DNA from: Shouchella patagoniensis
GTDB lineage: Bacteria; Bacillota; Bacilli; Bacillales; Bacillaceae_D
Length of the DNA: 64,000 nt
NCBI RefSeq assembly: GCF_002019705.1
Contig: NZ_KV917377.1
Location: forward strand, 1,238,565-1,302,564
Direction of reading: 5' to 3'
Shown here piece after piece: positions 7,832 through 15,843 of the stretch. The notes under the pieces are model-generated. The model had not been told where the DNA came from. It did not search any database and worked only from the letters and a program-made list of their open reading frames with translations. Within the stretch, counting starts at the first letter, position 1; each line of letters begins with the position of its first letter. Made by a program: the position numbers and the translations under genes.

Positions 7832-10258
7832 TTAGGAACGTAATACAGCTCCAGCTTTTTCTGTTAACGCTTGTAGTACGTATTCGTGTGCGTTCTGAAC
7901 TTCCTCGTCCGTCAAAGTTCGGCCCTTGTGTCTATATGTCAACGAGAAGGCCACTGATTTTTTGCCAGCCTCCATATGCTCACCCGCATATACATCAAAC
8001 AAAGCGACTTCCTTCAACAACTCACCGCCTGATTCCTCAATGACTTGCTTTAATTTGGCTACAGTTACTTGTTCATCCACAACTAAGGCAATATCACGTA
8101 CGATCGCTGGATAACGTGGAATTCCTGCATAGTTTACCGTTTTTTGTTCGGCGTTAAGCAATGTTTCCAAATTCAGTTCAAAAACATAAGTCTCTTTTAA
8201 ATCCAATTGTTTTTGTACACTTGGATGTACTTGCGCTAAGATGCCTATCGCTTTCCCTTCAAATTTAACATAAGCTGTTCGACCAGGATGGAATCCTTCA
8301 CTCTGATGCTGTTCAAACTGAATTCGTTCCATCAAACCAAGTGTTTCAAATAACCCTTCCATAATGCCTTTCAACACAAAGAAATCAACCTCTTTTTTCT
8401 CTCCTTGCCAAGGATGTCTTAGATAATCACCGCTGATTAAGGCAGCTATTTGCTCTTGTTCTTTTGGTAATTGTGTTAAAGACTCTTCGTCTGTTAAAAA
8501 GACAGAACCACGTTCATATACAAAAAGATTGTTGTTCCTGCGGCTCAAGTTATAAGCAGCAATATCATAAAGGTGCGGAAGCAAGCTTGTGCGCATTACA
8601 CTTCTCTCTTCGCTCATTGGCTTATCGATACGAATCGGTTTTATCCCTTTCGGGGCATAAACTGTTGCTTTTTCTTTACTCGTTAATGAATACGTAATGA
8701 CTTCTGATAAACCAGCGCTACGTAAATATTGTTCAGCCTTTACCCGACTCACTTGATATTCAGATCGTTTTCCTTGTGTCGTTGTCCCACTTGGTAAAGT
8801 AGATGGAAGGTCGTCATACCCAAATAGACGTGCAACTTCTTCATATAAGTCTTCTTTAATAAGAATATCGCCACGACGATTCGGCACAGTAACATGGAGA
8901 TCCTCTCCCACTTTTTCACAAGGAAACTGTAAACGACCAATAATACCTGCTACTTCAGATATCGATAATGTGGTTCCTAAGCGCTTATTCATTTCTTCAA
9001 GGTTTAAAGCAATAATAACTTCTTTACTAGAGCGATTATCAGCTTCTACTGTACCGTTTAAAACAACACCACCAGCTAATTCTTGAATCAAATAAGCCGC
9101 TCGCCTAGCGGCTTCTCCAACCCGTGACTGATTAATGCCCTTTTCAAATCTTGCACTTGAATCACTTCTCAAGCCACTGATTTTCGCCGACCGACGAACA
9201 ACCGTTGGATGAAAAGCGGCTGCTTCAAGAACAATCGTAGTTGTATCTTCTGTAACTTCAGAATCAAGCCCTCCCATAACGCCTGCAAGCGCTAATGGAA
9301 TTTTTCCGTTTGTAACAACTAGCTGTTCATCCGAAAGTGTTCTTTCCTCGCCATCCAACGTTGTGAATGATTCATTGCTGGTTGCTCGACGAACATGAAT
9401 TTTTTTCGCTCCAAGAGCATCATAATCAAAGGCATGCAGTGGCTGACCATACTCAAGCAATACATAATTCGTTACATCAACAACATTACTAATCGGACGT
9501 ATGCCAGCAGCCATTAGGCGATTTTGCATCCATAATGGCGATGGTGCAATCTTGACATTTTTAATCATTGTCGCCTGATAAAATGGTGTGTCCTCTTTGT
9601 TTTCCACTGAAACATTCAATTGACTTTCCGCTGTTTCTTTTATTTCTCTTACTTTTATCTTCGGCATTTTCACTGGACGATCATATAATGCTGCAAGTTC
9701 GTATGCAACGCCAAGCATATGCATACAGTCTGAGCGATTTGCAGTTAAATCAAGTTCAAGAATTGAATCATCTAATGAAAAAATTTCAAGAACATCTTGA
9801 CCTGGGGTAACATCAGACGAATTAGAAAATACGTAAATTCCTTCAGTATATTGTTTTGGAACAAGTTTATTTTCGATCCCTAATTCTTGCAACGAACATA
9901 TCATACCCTGGGAAACTTGTCCCCGCAATTTAGCTTTTTTAATTTTTATTCCACCCGGAAGACGAGCACCCACTTGAGCCACAGCCACATGTTGGCCTTC
10001 AGCTACATTTGGCGCACCGCAGACAATCTGTACGAGTTCTTCTTGTCCTATATCAACTTGACACACATTTAACTTATCTGCGTCTGGGTGTTGATGAACT
10101 TCCTGAACATAACCAACAACCACATTAGTAGCACCTAGATTACGTTCATGGATAAAATCAATTTCAATTCCGCTTCGTGTCATTTTTTCCGCAATTTCTT
10201 GTGGGCTAATGTCACTAACCTCAATATATTCTTGTAACCATTTGTATGAAACGAGCAA
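7832..10258 (-). CDS. pheT: Phenylalanine-tRNA ligase beta subunit
   Basis: PheT and PheS form the (alpha-beta)2 enzyme that charges tRNA-Phe. The 808 residues match the bacterial beta subunit: an N-terminal tRNA-binding EMAP/OB domain (VVGYVQEVHQHPDADKLNVC, about 47-66), B3/B4 editing domain, B5 domain, catalytic-like domain, and a C-terminal FDX-ACB anticodon-binding domain (from RYPAIVRDIALVVDEQV to the end). The start is TTG at 10258, with AAGGAGG eight bases upstream, giving MLVSYKWLQEYI as in relatives. It follows pheS by 13 bases in the same transcript. Confidence 0.97.
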   Translation of the reverse strand: MLVSYKWLQEYIEVSDISPQEIAEKMTRSGIEIDFIHERNLGATNVVVGYVQEVHQHPDADKLNVCQVDIGQEELVQIVCGAPNVAEGQHVAVAQVGARLPGGIKIKKAKLRGQVSQGMICSLQELGIENKLVPKQYTEGIYVFSNSSDVTPGQDVLEIFSLDDSILELDLTANRSDCMHMLGVAYELAALYDRPVKMPKIKVREIKETAESQLNVSVENKEDTPFYQATMIKNVKIAPSPLWMQNRLMAAGIRPISNVVDVTNYVLLEYGQPLHAFDYDALGAKKIHVRRATSNESFTTLDGEERTLSDEQLVVTNGKIPLALAGVMGGLDSEVTEDTTTIVLEAAAFHPTVVRRSAKISGLRSDSSARFEKGINQSRVGEAARRAAYLIQELAGGVVLNGTVEADNRSSKEVIIALNLEEMNKRLGTTLSISEVAGIIGRLQFPCEKVGEDLHVTVPNRRGDILIKEDLYEEVARLFGYDDLPSTLPSGTTTQGKRSEYQVSRVKAEQYLRSAGLSEVITYSLTSKEKATVYAPKGIKPIRIDKPMSEERSVMRTSLLPHLYDIAAYNLSRRNNNLFVYERGSVFLTDEESLTQLPKEQEQIAALISGDYLRHPWQGEKKEVDFFVLKGIMEGLFETLGLMERIQFEQHQSEGFHPGRTAYVKFEGKAIGILAQVHPSVQKQLDLKETYVFELNLETLLNAEQKTVNYAGIPRYPAIVRDIALVVDEQVTVAKLKQVIEESGGELLKEVALFDVYAGEHMEAGKKSVAFSLTYRHKGRTLTDEEVQNAHEYVLQALTEKAGAVLRS

Positions 10259-10271
10259 TGTGTGGCCCTCC

Positions 10272-11306
10272 TTAAACAGATTTAAATTGTGTTAAAAACC
10301 TAGCATCATTCGTATAAAATTGGCGAATATCATCAATGTCATATTTCAACATTGCTAATCGCTCAACCCCCATACCGAAAGCGAAACCACTATATTCATT
10401 AGAATCAAAACCACTCATCTCTAACACACGAGGGTGAATCATACCTGCCCCAAGCACTTCTATCCAACCTGATTGTTTGCATATGCGACAACCACTACCT
10501 GAACAAATACCACAAGATACATCAATCTCTACAGATGGTTCTGTAAATGGAAAGAAGCTTGGGCGCAATCGGATTGAACGATCAATTCCAAAAAATTGCT
10601 TAGCAAACGATTCTAATATTCCTTTTAAATCACTCATCCGTACATTCTTATCAACATAAAGACCTTCCGTTTGCATGAACTGGTGTGAATGTGTAGCATC
10701 ATCATCGTCACGTCGAAATACTTTTCCTGGAACAATAATCTTCACTGGGCCAATACCCTCATGCTTTTCCATTGTTCTTGCTTGCACTGGTGATGTTTGA
10801 GTTCTTAGCAATAATTCATCTGTTATATAAAATGAATCCTGCATATCTCTTGCCGGATGATCTTTTGGCAAATTTAATGCCTCAAAGTTATAGTAATCGG
10901 TTTCGATTTCTGGTCCTTCCCCAATAGAAAAACCAAGACCTAAGAAAATGTCTTCAATTTCCGTAACAACTGCACTTAGCGGATGAATTGTTCCTTGTGA
11001 TGACGGTCTTCCTGGTAACGTGACATCAATAGACTCAGATTGTAATTGTTTTTCCAGTGCTTCTTTTTCAAGAACCTCACTTCTATGATCAAGGTTCGTT
11101 TTTATCTCATCTCTAACTTCATTTGCCAATGCACCAATAATTGGGCGTTCTTCTGCGGTAAGTTTGCCCATGCCACGAAGAACTTCAGTGATTGGCCCTT
11201 TCTTCCCCAAATACGCAACCCGGACCGCCTGGACGTCTTTCTCTGACTCGGCTTGAATCGCTTGTTCCAACGCTTCTTTTTTTAATGCTTCCAACTGTTC
11301 ACGCAT
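10272..11306 (-). CDS. pheS: Phenylalanine-tRNA ligase alpha subunit
   Basis: The catalytic subunit of phenylalanyl-tRNA synthetase. It has an N-terminal coiled coil (about 1-85) and the class II motifs: [20 protein letters not shown] (motif 2, about 197) and [16 protein letters not shown] (motif 3, about 310). Length 344 equals that of B. subtilis. The ATG at 11306 follows AAGGAGGTAAGGAC. Expression is controlled by the T-box leader directly upstream. Confidence 0.97.
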   Translation of the reverse strand: MREQLEALKKEALEQAIQAESEKDVQAVRVAYLGKKGPITEVLRGMGKLTAEERPIIGALANEVRDEIKTNLDHRSEVLEKEALEKQLQSESIDVTLPGRPSSQGTIHPLSAVVTEIEDIFLGLGFSIGEGPEIETDYYNFEALNLPKDHPARDMQDSFYITDELLLRTQTSPVQARTMEKHEGIGPVKIIVPGKVFRRDDDDATHSHQFMQTEGLYVDKNVRMSDLKGILESFAKQFFGIDRSIRLRPSFFPFTEPSVEIDVSCGICSGSGCRICKQSGWIEVLGAGMIHPRVLEMSGFDSNEYSGFAFGMGVERLAMLKYDIDDIRQFYTNDARFLTQFKSV

Positions 11307-11339
11307 GTCCTTACCTCCTTGAATCGATGTTATGTAAAA

Positions 11340-11605
11340 ACAAAAAAAGAGCTCTCTAATCCCTTAGAAAGGGACGAAAGCTCGTGGTACCACCCTTAGT
11401 TCACAAACGCCTATAAGGCGTATTGACTTCATTCTCGATAACGGTTTTCACCGGTTACATTCTTTAGGAATGTCAGCTCAAGAGTGAATTCAGTCTACCC
11501 TGCCATAGAAATGCTTGCAGTCAAGGCATTTCCTCCCTTTATGGTGGACATAAACATACTAGTCTCTATCAGCGCTTTTTGCTTTATAGTGGATGATTAT
11601 TATTA
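11340..11605 (-). promoter_or_regulatory. T-box riboswitch leader of pheST (Phe)
   Basis: The minus strand carries the T-box core AAGGGTGGTACCACG (about 11383-11397) followed by an intrinsic terminator: GAGCT at 11379-11383 pairs with AGAGCTC near 11349, then TTTTTTT. Upstream is a long structured region with a TTC phenylalanine codon followed by A (11486-11488) in the sequence GAATTCAC, the likely specifier. Uncharged tRNA-Phe would pair with the T-box and prevent termination. Confidence 0.93.
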
Positions 11606-11611
11606 CCCTTC

Positions 11612-11640
11612 ATTATAATCAACTTAGTCTTTAGTCGCAA
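11612..11640 (-). promoter_or_regulatory. Promoter of the pheST T-box transcript
   Basis: TTGCGA (11635-11640) and a perfect TATAAT (11612-11617) are spaced by 17 bases on the minus strand. The -35 and part of the spacer lie inside the last codons of the upstream methyltransferase gene. Confidence 0.75.
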
Positions 11641-12382
11641 GATCAGATTTAAGAGAATAGAGCAGGATACCTGATGCGACTGCTACATTTAGTGATTCTG
11701 CTTTAGGGTTTTGTGGAATATACAAGTTCTTATTTGTCCGTTTTAACCATTCTTCCCCAACCCCATCTCCCTCATTCCCAAGTAAAAGAGCAAATTGACT
11801 TGTTTTTTCAACCTCAGAGTATGGAATGGCTTCCAATAATGAAGTACCAAATACAGGTATTTTTGCTTGCTCAAAAGCATTAAACCAATCTTCAAGTCCA
11901 CCTTCATATACAGGGATATGAAAAAATGCTCCTTGTGTTGAGCGAATCACTTTATCGTTAAACACATCAACCGATCCAGTTCCTACCACTACAGCAGTTG
12001 CTCCTGCAGCAAGAGCGGTCCGAATAATCGTCCCAAGGTTTCCGGGGTCTTGAATACGATCAAGTATTACATAAACACCAGTAAGATCTGCAGGTTGACA
12101 CAGCTCTTTCCTTTGACACACCGCGATCATCCCTTGGGGAGTTTCCGTCCGTGATAGCTCTTTTAATACGGAATCATTTACTTGAATCACTTCCCCAGAA
12201 AAAGGGATTGATATGGTGGTATTTGTAATAATGGTTGAGACTAGCCAATTTGACTTAAGGGCTTCTTCAACTAGATGTTCTCCTTCTACAAGGAACAACC
12301 CTTGTTGTTCACGCCCCCTTTTTGTATGTAGTTTTTTCCATTTCTTAACACGTTCATTTTTAAGCGATTCAATCCGCTTCAT
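11624..12382 (-). CDS. ysgA: TrmH/SpoU family 23S rRNA or tRNA 2'-O-methyltransferase
   Basis: This 252-residue SPOUT methyltransferase uses AdoMet to methylate ribose 2'-OH of rRNA or tRNA. An N-terminal SpoU substrate-binding domain (about 1-95, ending LFLVEGEHLVEEAL) precedes the knotted catalytic domain with motif 1 ILDRIQDPGNLGTIIRTA (about 108-125), motif 2 LLGNEGDGVGEEW (about 195) and motif 3 IPQNPKAESLNVAVASGILLY. It corresponds by position to B. subtilis YsgA, next to sspI and pheS. The exact RNA target is not known from the sequence. Confidence 0.88.
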   Translation of the reverse strand: MKRIESLKNERVKKWKKLHTKRGREQQGLFLVEGEHLVEEALKSNWLVSTIITNTTISIPFSGEVIQVNDSVLKELSRTETPQGMIAVCQRKELCQPADLTGVYVILDRIQDPGNLGTIIRTALAAGATAVVVGTGSVDVFNDKVIRSTQGAFFHIPVYEGGLEDWFNAFEQAKIPVFGTSLLEAIPYSEVEKTSQFALLLGNEGDGVGEEWLKRTNKNLYIPQNPKAESLNVAVASGILLYSLKSDLATKD

Positions 12383-12433
12383 TCTTATAAAAACTCCTTT
12401 TTAACGCTTGTACTTTTTATATGATGTTTTTCA

Positions 12434-12463
12434 CTTATATTCTTGACAAGTCGCGGCATACTA
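12434..12463 (+). promoter_or_regulatory. Likely sigma-G promoter of sspI
   Basis: A sigma-G-type -10, CATACTA, stands at 12457-12463, with a weak -35 (CTTATA, 12434-12439) 17 bases before it. Small acid-soluble spore proteins are made in the forespore under sigma-G, which fits. A TTGACA at 12443 has no -10 at proper distance. Confidence 0.45.
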
Positions 12464-12495
12464 TGATGGATTCATTATACCAAGGAGGTAGAAAA

Positions 12496-12702
12496 ATGGG
12501 ATTTAATTTACGTGGAGCCATTATGTCTAATATCCAAGGTTCAAGCCAAGAAGAAGTAGAAGCGACCATAGTTGATGCACTTGACAATGGAGAAGAAAAA
12601 ATGCTTCCTGGACTAGGTGTCCTTTTGGAAGTTTATTGGCAAAATGCAAATGAATCAGAGAAAGAACAACTTTGTGCTGAAATAAGCAAAGGTTTGAACT
12701 GA
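12496..12702 (+). CDS. sspI: Small acid-soluble spore protein SspI
   Basis: This 68-residue minor SASP is found in the core of dormant spores. The sequence starts MGFNLRGAIMSNIQGSS and contains the conserved EEKMLPGLGVLLEVYW segment near residues 35-50, both typical of SspI. The ATG at 12496 has a strong ribosome binding site (AAGGAGGTAGAAAA); a longer frame from 12421 would begin before the promoter and is not used. It is transcribed divergently from the neighbouring methyltransferase, as in B. subtilis. Confidence 0.93.
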   Translation: MGFNLRGAIMSNIQGSSQEEVEATIVDALDNGEEKMLPGLGVLLEVYWQNANESEKEQLCAEISKGLN

Positions 12703-12705
12703 CTC

Positions 12706-12744
12706 ATAATAAAAGCGAGCAGATTGCCTGCTCGCTTTTATTAT
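12706..12744. terminator. Bidirectional terminator between sspI and the next gene
   Basis: A perfect 17-bp inverted repeat (12706-12722 and 12728-12744) with a 5-base loop; the stem ends are A-rich on one side and T-rich on the other, so it can end transcription from both converging genes. Confidence 0.85.
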
Positions 12745-13478
12745 AACTTATACCGAATTATGTTCGCTAGCGAATTTCCTTCATATAACTCACAAAGCAT
12801 CTGCTCAACCATTGAACTATCAAGTTTACCTGCAGGATTTCCACAACGTCTGCCTATTCTCGGCTGCACTTTTACCATTTCCTCTAATGGAACATACGCG
12901 TTGCCCTCTGAAAGATAATATTGACCGTTTTCAAAATAAACGAAATAAGAACCTTCAACCACTTTCTCATCAATAATTGGCTTTTGTTGATCAATCACTT
13001 GCCAGTCACCTTCCATAAATCCAGTTCTGGTTACACAAACTAAAAAAGCTGGTTCCTTCTCAAAAAAGTGCTTCCTTACTTGTTTCGAGGACAATTGTTC
13101 TTTTGAAAAAAGATGGTAGAACTGCATATAAATGTGTGCTTGTCTATCTTCGCCTGCATTCCCTTTCACAACAACGGCATATGAGTACTTCTCAATCTCT
13201 GGCAAATAAATCTCGATAATTGCACCTGGCTTAATATCACTTAAAGAATCAAGGGGCATGGTATATACCGATACACTAGCAGCAACATGGTTTTTAAGTT
13301 CATCAAAATGCAATTCACCTTCTAAATCCAATGCTACTCTTAAAACATTACATAAATCAGATATTGTGGGTGGTTTTCCATTGTCTTTCCGGTAGCTTTC
13401 TGCGAAATATTCTAGAAATTGAACAGATACATCAAGCGCTTCTTCATTCAAGAAACCATCATGTTCTTTATCGTTCAT
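12741..13478 (-). CDS. Uncharacterised protein with Imm26-like region
   Basis: The 245-residue product is soluble, with no signal peptide. Residues 1-75 are helical; a central part (about 80-175) resembles the Imm26 immunity fold in pattern: KPGAIIEIYLPEIEKYSYAV, then YMQFYHLFSKEQL, then DWQVIDQQKPI. The end (PRIGRRCGNPAGKLDSSMVEQ) is not recognised. The ATG at 13478 follows AAAGGGG at eight bases, better than a TTG at 13496. There is no toxin gene beside it, so an immunity role is only suggested by the domain likeness. It converges on sspI with which it shares a terminator. Confidence 0.6.
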   Translation of the reverse strand: MNDKEHDGFLNEEALDVSVQFLEYFAESYRKDNGKPPTISDLCNVLRVALDLEGELHFDELKNHVAASVSVYTMPLDSLSDIKPGAIIEIYLPEIEKYSYAVVVKGNAGEDRQAHIYMQFYHLFSKEQLSSKQVRKHFFEKEPAFLVCVTRTGFMEGDWQVIDQQKPIIDEKVVEGSYFVYFENGQYYLSEGNAYVPLEEMVKVQPRIGRRCGNPAGKLDSSMVEQMLCELYEGNSLANIIRYKL

Positions 13479-13505
13479 CAATCTATCCCCTTTCAACCTG
13501 CTTGT

Positions 13506-13534
13506 ATACTATTATCAACCAGCTGCCCATACAA
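13506..13534 (-). promoter_or_regulatory. Possible promoter of the Imm26-like gene
   Basis: TTGTAT (13529-13534) and TAGTAT (13506-13511) on the minus strand, 17 bases apart, about 30 bases before the start codon. Confidence 0.4.
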
Positions 13535-13563
13535 TAGAGCAAAACGGTTGTTAGGAGCATTTG

Positions 13564-13749
13564 ATGAATACATTATTTCGCTGGGTGTTTACCATTATTG
13601 CTTTCTTGCTTTTGAGTTATGGACTTTATTTCATGTATATCCACCCAATCGAGCAATATGGGTTTAGAGGATTTCGCTTCTTTTTGATTCTACTACATGT
13701 GAGCATTTTTTTATATGGAATTGACCTTATACGCAACCATGCCGTGTAA
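13564..13749 (+). CDS. Small two-span membrane protein of unknown function
   Basis: The 61-residue product has two predicted membrane spans (about 5-27 and 38-55) separated by a short loop with YGFRGFRF. The ATG at 13564 follows TAGGAG at six bases. No family is recognised. It points away from its minus-strand neighbour and is probably a single gene. Clear ribosome binding site, hydrophobic pattern and good codon use support it being real. Confidence 0.55.
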   Translation: MNTLFRWVFTIIAFLLLSYGLYFMYIHPIEQYGFRGFRFFLILLHVSIFLYGIDLIRNHAV

Positions 13750-13796
13750 CCAAGCATACTTTATTCGTACGCTTCTTTGTTCTAGAGTATGCCAAA

Positions 13797-13836
13797 ATAC
13801 GCGGCTCGCCACTTGCTATTTCGGGCAAACCGCATT
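13797..13836 (-). terminator. Terminator downstream of ysdC and its membrane partner
   Basis: On the minus strand GCGGTTTGCC pairs over ten bases with GGCGAGCCGC (13801-13833, using G-U pairs) and is followed by GTATTTTGG. The wobble pairs work only on the minus strand, which fixes its direction. Confidence 0.5.
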
Positions 13837-13847
13837 TATTGACTTCA

Positions 13848-14129
13848 TTATAACCAAACAATGTTCAACATGACAATAAGTATAATTGTACTTGCAGCAA
13901 TTAAAGTCCAAGGCGCGAACTTCCATTTACCGGGCTCACCTTTCCCTATCGAAGCTAAGCTAAAGCCTACGCTTACAAATAACACCAACAATGCAATTGA
14001 ACCTATCGCATTTGTTACCCGAGATGGAAGAGAGATTGCATAGCCTGTAAATAAAAACACTGCAAAAACAGTTAAGAATACTGCTGAAACAAGTGTAAGT
14101 ACAAAAGACCATTTGCCGTACACATTCAT
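13848..14129 (-). CDS. Three-span membrane protein of unknown function
   Basis: The 93-residue protein has three predicted membrane spans (about 8-28, 40-60, 72-92) and a positively charged loop GKGEPGKWKF between the last two. No family is recognised with confidence. It starts 20 bases after the ysdC stop with ribosome binding site AAGGAGATAGACA, so it is probably cotranscribed with the peptidase and shares its terminator. Confidence 0.6.
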   Translation of the reverse strand: MNVYGKWSFVLTLVSAVFLTVFAVFLFTGYAISLPSRVTNAIGSIALLVLFVSVGFSLASIGKGEPGKWKFAPWTLIAASTIILIVMLNIVWL

Positions 14130-14149
14130 TGTCTATCTCCTTGCTTACG

Positions 14150-15217
14150 TTAACTAAATGTCAACTCTTTTACTTTGTCTGAATCAAGCTGTTTAATGAT
14201 TTCTACAAGAAGCTTTACCGTATTTTCATAATCATCGCGATGCAAAATGCCTGCATGTGTATGGATATAGCGTGTCGCAATTGTAATTGAAAGTGCAGGA
14301 ACGCCGTCTGCTGTCAAATGAATCGCACCAGAATCTGTTCCGCCACCTGCAATCGAATCAAATTGATATGGAATCTCATTTGACTCTGCAGTTTGTACGA
14401 CAAAATCACGAAGATCTTTATGCGCAATCATTGACGCATCATATAAAATGATCTGTGGACCAGCACCCAGCGTTCCTTCACCTTTTGTTCCAGGAGTATC
14501 TGCACCAATACCAACGTCGACACCAAAACCAATATCTGGTTTGATCGCGTGTGCACTGGTCTTTGCTCCCCGCAGACCTACTTCTTCTTGTACAGTACCA
14601 ACACCATAAACGATATTCGGATGATCTTCACCTTGTAAATTCTTTAGTACGTCAATAGCAATTGCACACCCAATTCGGTTATCCCATGCTTTTGCCATTA
14701 ATAATTTTTCATTTTTCATTACGGTAAATTCACAAACTGGGACAATTGCATCCCCTGGCATAATACCAAATTCTTGCGCTTCCTCTTTAGAAGACGCTCC
14801 TACATCAATAAACATATCTTTTATTTCTACAGGTTTTTTCCTCGCTTCTGGAGAAAGTACATGAGGTGGCTTAGACCCAATAACTCCGTCAATATATCCA
14901 CTCTTCGTCATCACTGTCACACGTTGCGCAAGCATGACTTGGCCCCACCAACCTCCAATTGTTTGAAACCTTAAAAATCCTTTTTCATCAATTGTTGTGA
15001 CCATAAAGCCAATTTCATCTAAATGACCAGCTACCATGATTTTCGGACCGTTCGCCAGGCCTGTTTTCTTTGCAATTAAACTGCCTAAATGATCGGTTTC
15101 AACCGAATCAGCATAAGGACTTATATAAGAATGCATAACTTCACGAGCTTCTTTTTCGAAACCAGAGATTCCGTTTGCATTAGTTAATGCTTTTAACATC
15201 TGTAACTGTTCATCCAT
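14150..15217 (-). CDS. ysdC: M42 family metallopeptidase (glutamyl aminopeptidase type)
   Basis: A 355-residue cytoplasmic di-zinc aminopeptidase of the tetrahedral TET/M42 group. Likely metal ligands and catalytic residues are visible: H65 and D67 in AGHLDEIG, D179 in KAWDNR, the pair E211-E212 in [11 protein letters not shown]234 in GVDVGIG and H319 or H321 in [18 protein letters not shown] is also typical. It probably trims peptides released by proteases. Position next to ysdB matches B. subtilis ysdC. RBS AAGGAGTGACCTAA precedes the ATG. Confidence 0.93.
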   Translation of the reverse strand: MDEQLQMLKALTNANGISGFEKEAREVMHSYISPYADSVETDHLGSLIAKKTGLANGPKIMVAGHLDEIGFMVTTIDEKGFLRFQTIGGWWGQVMLAQRVTVMTKSGYIDGVIGSKPPHVLSPEARKKPVEIKDMFIDVGASSKEEAQEFGIMPGDAIVPVCEFTVMKNEKLLMAKAWDNRIGCAIAIDVLKNLQGEDHPNIVYGVGTVQEEVGLRGAKTSAHAIKPDIGFGVDVGIGADTPGTKGEGTLGAGPQIILYDASMIAHKDLRDFVVQTAESNEIPYQFDSIAGGGTDSGAIHLTADGVPALSITIATRYIHTHAGILHRDDYENTVKLLVEIIKQLDSDKVKELTFS

Positions 15218-15320
15218 TTAGGTCACTCCTTCACTTTCATTATTTCCTAGTATAACGAAAATCACTCATTGCAACAAACGTTTACTGGACAAATTAATAG
15301 GGAACTTTTATAACTATTAA

Positions 15321-15347
15321 TGAAACCTTTGCTATTTTTACTTCGTA
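15321..15347 (+). promoter_or_regulatory. Sigma-W-type promoter of ysdB
   Basis: TGAAAC (15321-15326) and CGTA (15344-15347, continuing CGTATA) are 17 bases apart, matching the ECF sigma-W pattern. B. subtilis ysdB belongs to the sigma-W regulon of envelope stress. Confidence 0.65.
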
Positions 15348-15386
15348 TAATCTAAATAACTATTTTTAAAGAAAGGAGTCCTTGCG

Positions 15387-15788
15387 ATGCTCGTGCTTAT
15401 GTTCAGACTGCTCATTATTGCTGCTTTCATCATCATTGTGTACAGTCTAATTAAATATACACTTCATCCTGAAAGAAAAATCCATAACGCACAAAAGAAT
15501 GGTCAATTCTTTTTCTGGGATGATGAAAAAAATGTTCGGAAAAATTTCCAACTCACTTATAAAGGCACTATGTTTGAAGGAGAAAAATATCTAGAAGCAA
15601 CCTCTGACTCCTTTGAAGTCGTCCGAATTTACATTAAAGCGGACAAAGATAATCTGCGCGGATTAAAATATGAAGACTTTCATTTTATTGAAGAAGAAGT
15701 ACACCTTCGTTATCCTGACGCATCAATTCAGTGGAATTCCCCGATTAAAGATTTTCTAAAACAAACAAAACAACCTACTAAACATTAA
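15387..15788 (+). CDS. ysdB: YsdB-like sigma-W-controlled membrane-anchored protein
   Basis: The 133-residue protein has one N-terminal membrane anchor (about 3-24) followed by a soluble, presumably cytoplasmic domain with FFFWDDEKNVRKNFQLTYKG and a KYEDFHFIEEEVHLRYP motif. It corresponds in place and length to B. subtilis YsdB, of unknown mechanism. The ATG at 15387 follows AAAGGAG. It is the only plus-strand gene in this neighbourhood, and its promoter looks sigma-W dependent, which suggests a role in envelope stress. Confidence 0.8.
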   Translation: MLVLMFRLLIIAAFIIIVYSLIKYTLHPERKIHNAQKNGQFFFWDDEKNVRKNFQLTYKGTMFEGEKYLEATSDSFEVVRIYIKADKDNLRGLKYEDFHFIEEEVHLRYPDASIQWNSPIKDFLKQTKQPTKH

Positions 15789-15808
15789 TAGTTAAACAAG
15801 GCTTATAC

Positions 15809-15843
15809 GAAAAACCATCGCCCATAAGGGGCGACGGTTTTTT
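15809..15843. terminator. Bidirectional terminator between ysdB and actP
   Basis: AAAACC-A-TCGCCC and GGGCGA-C-GGTTTT (15811-15840) form a hairpin with T-rich sequence on both sides, serving the converging ysdB and actP operons. Confidence 0.75.

Noticed and set aside
12443-12471. Sigma-A promoter for sspI from TTGACA at 12443
   Set aside because: No -10 hexamer at 16-18 bases; the sigma-G -10 fits better for a spore gene.
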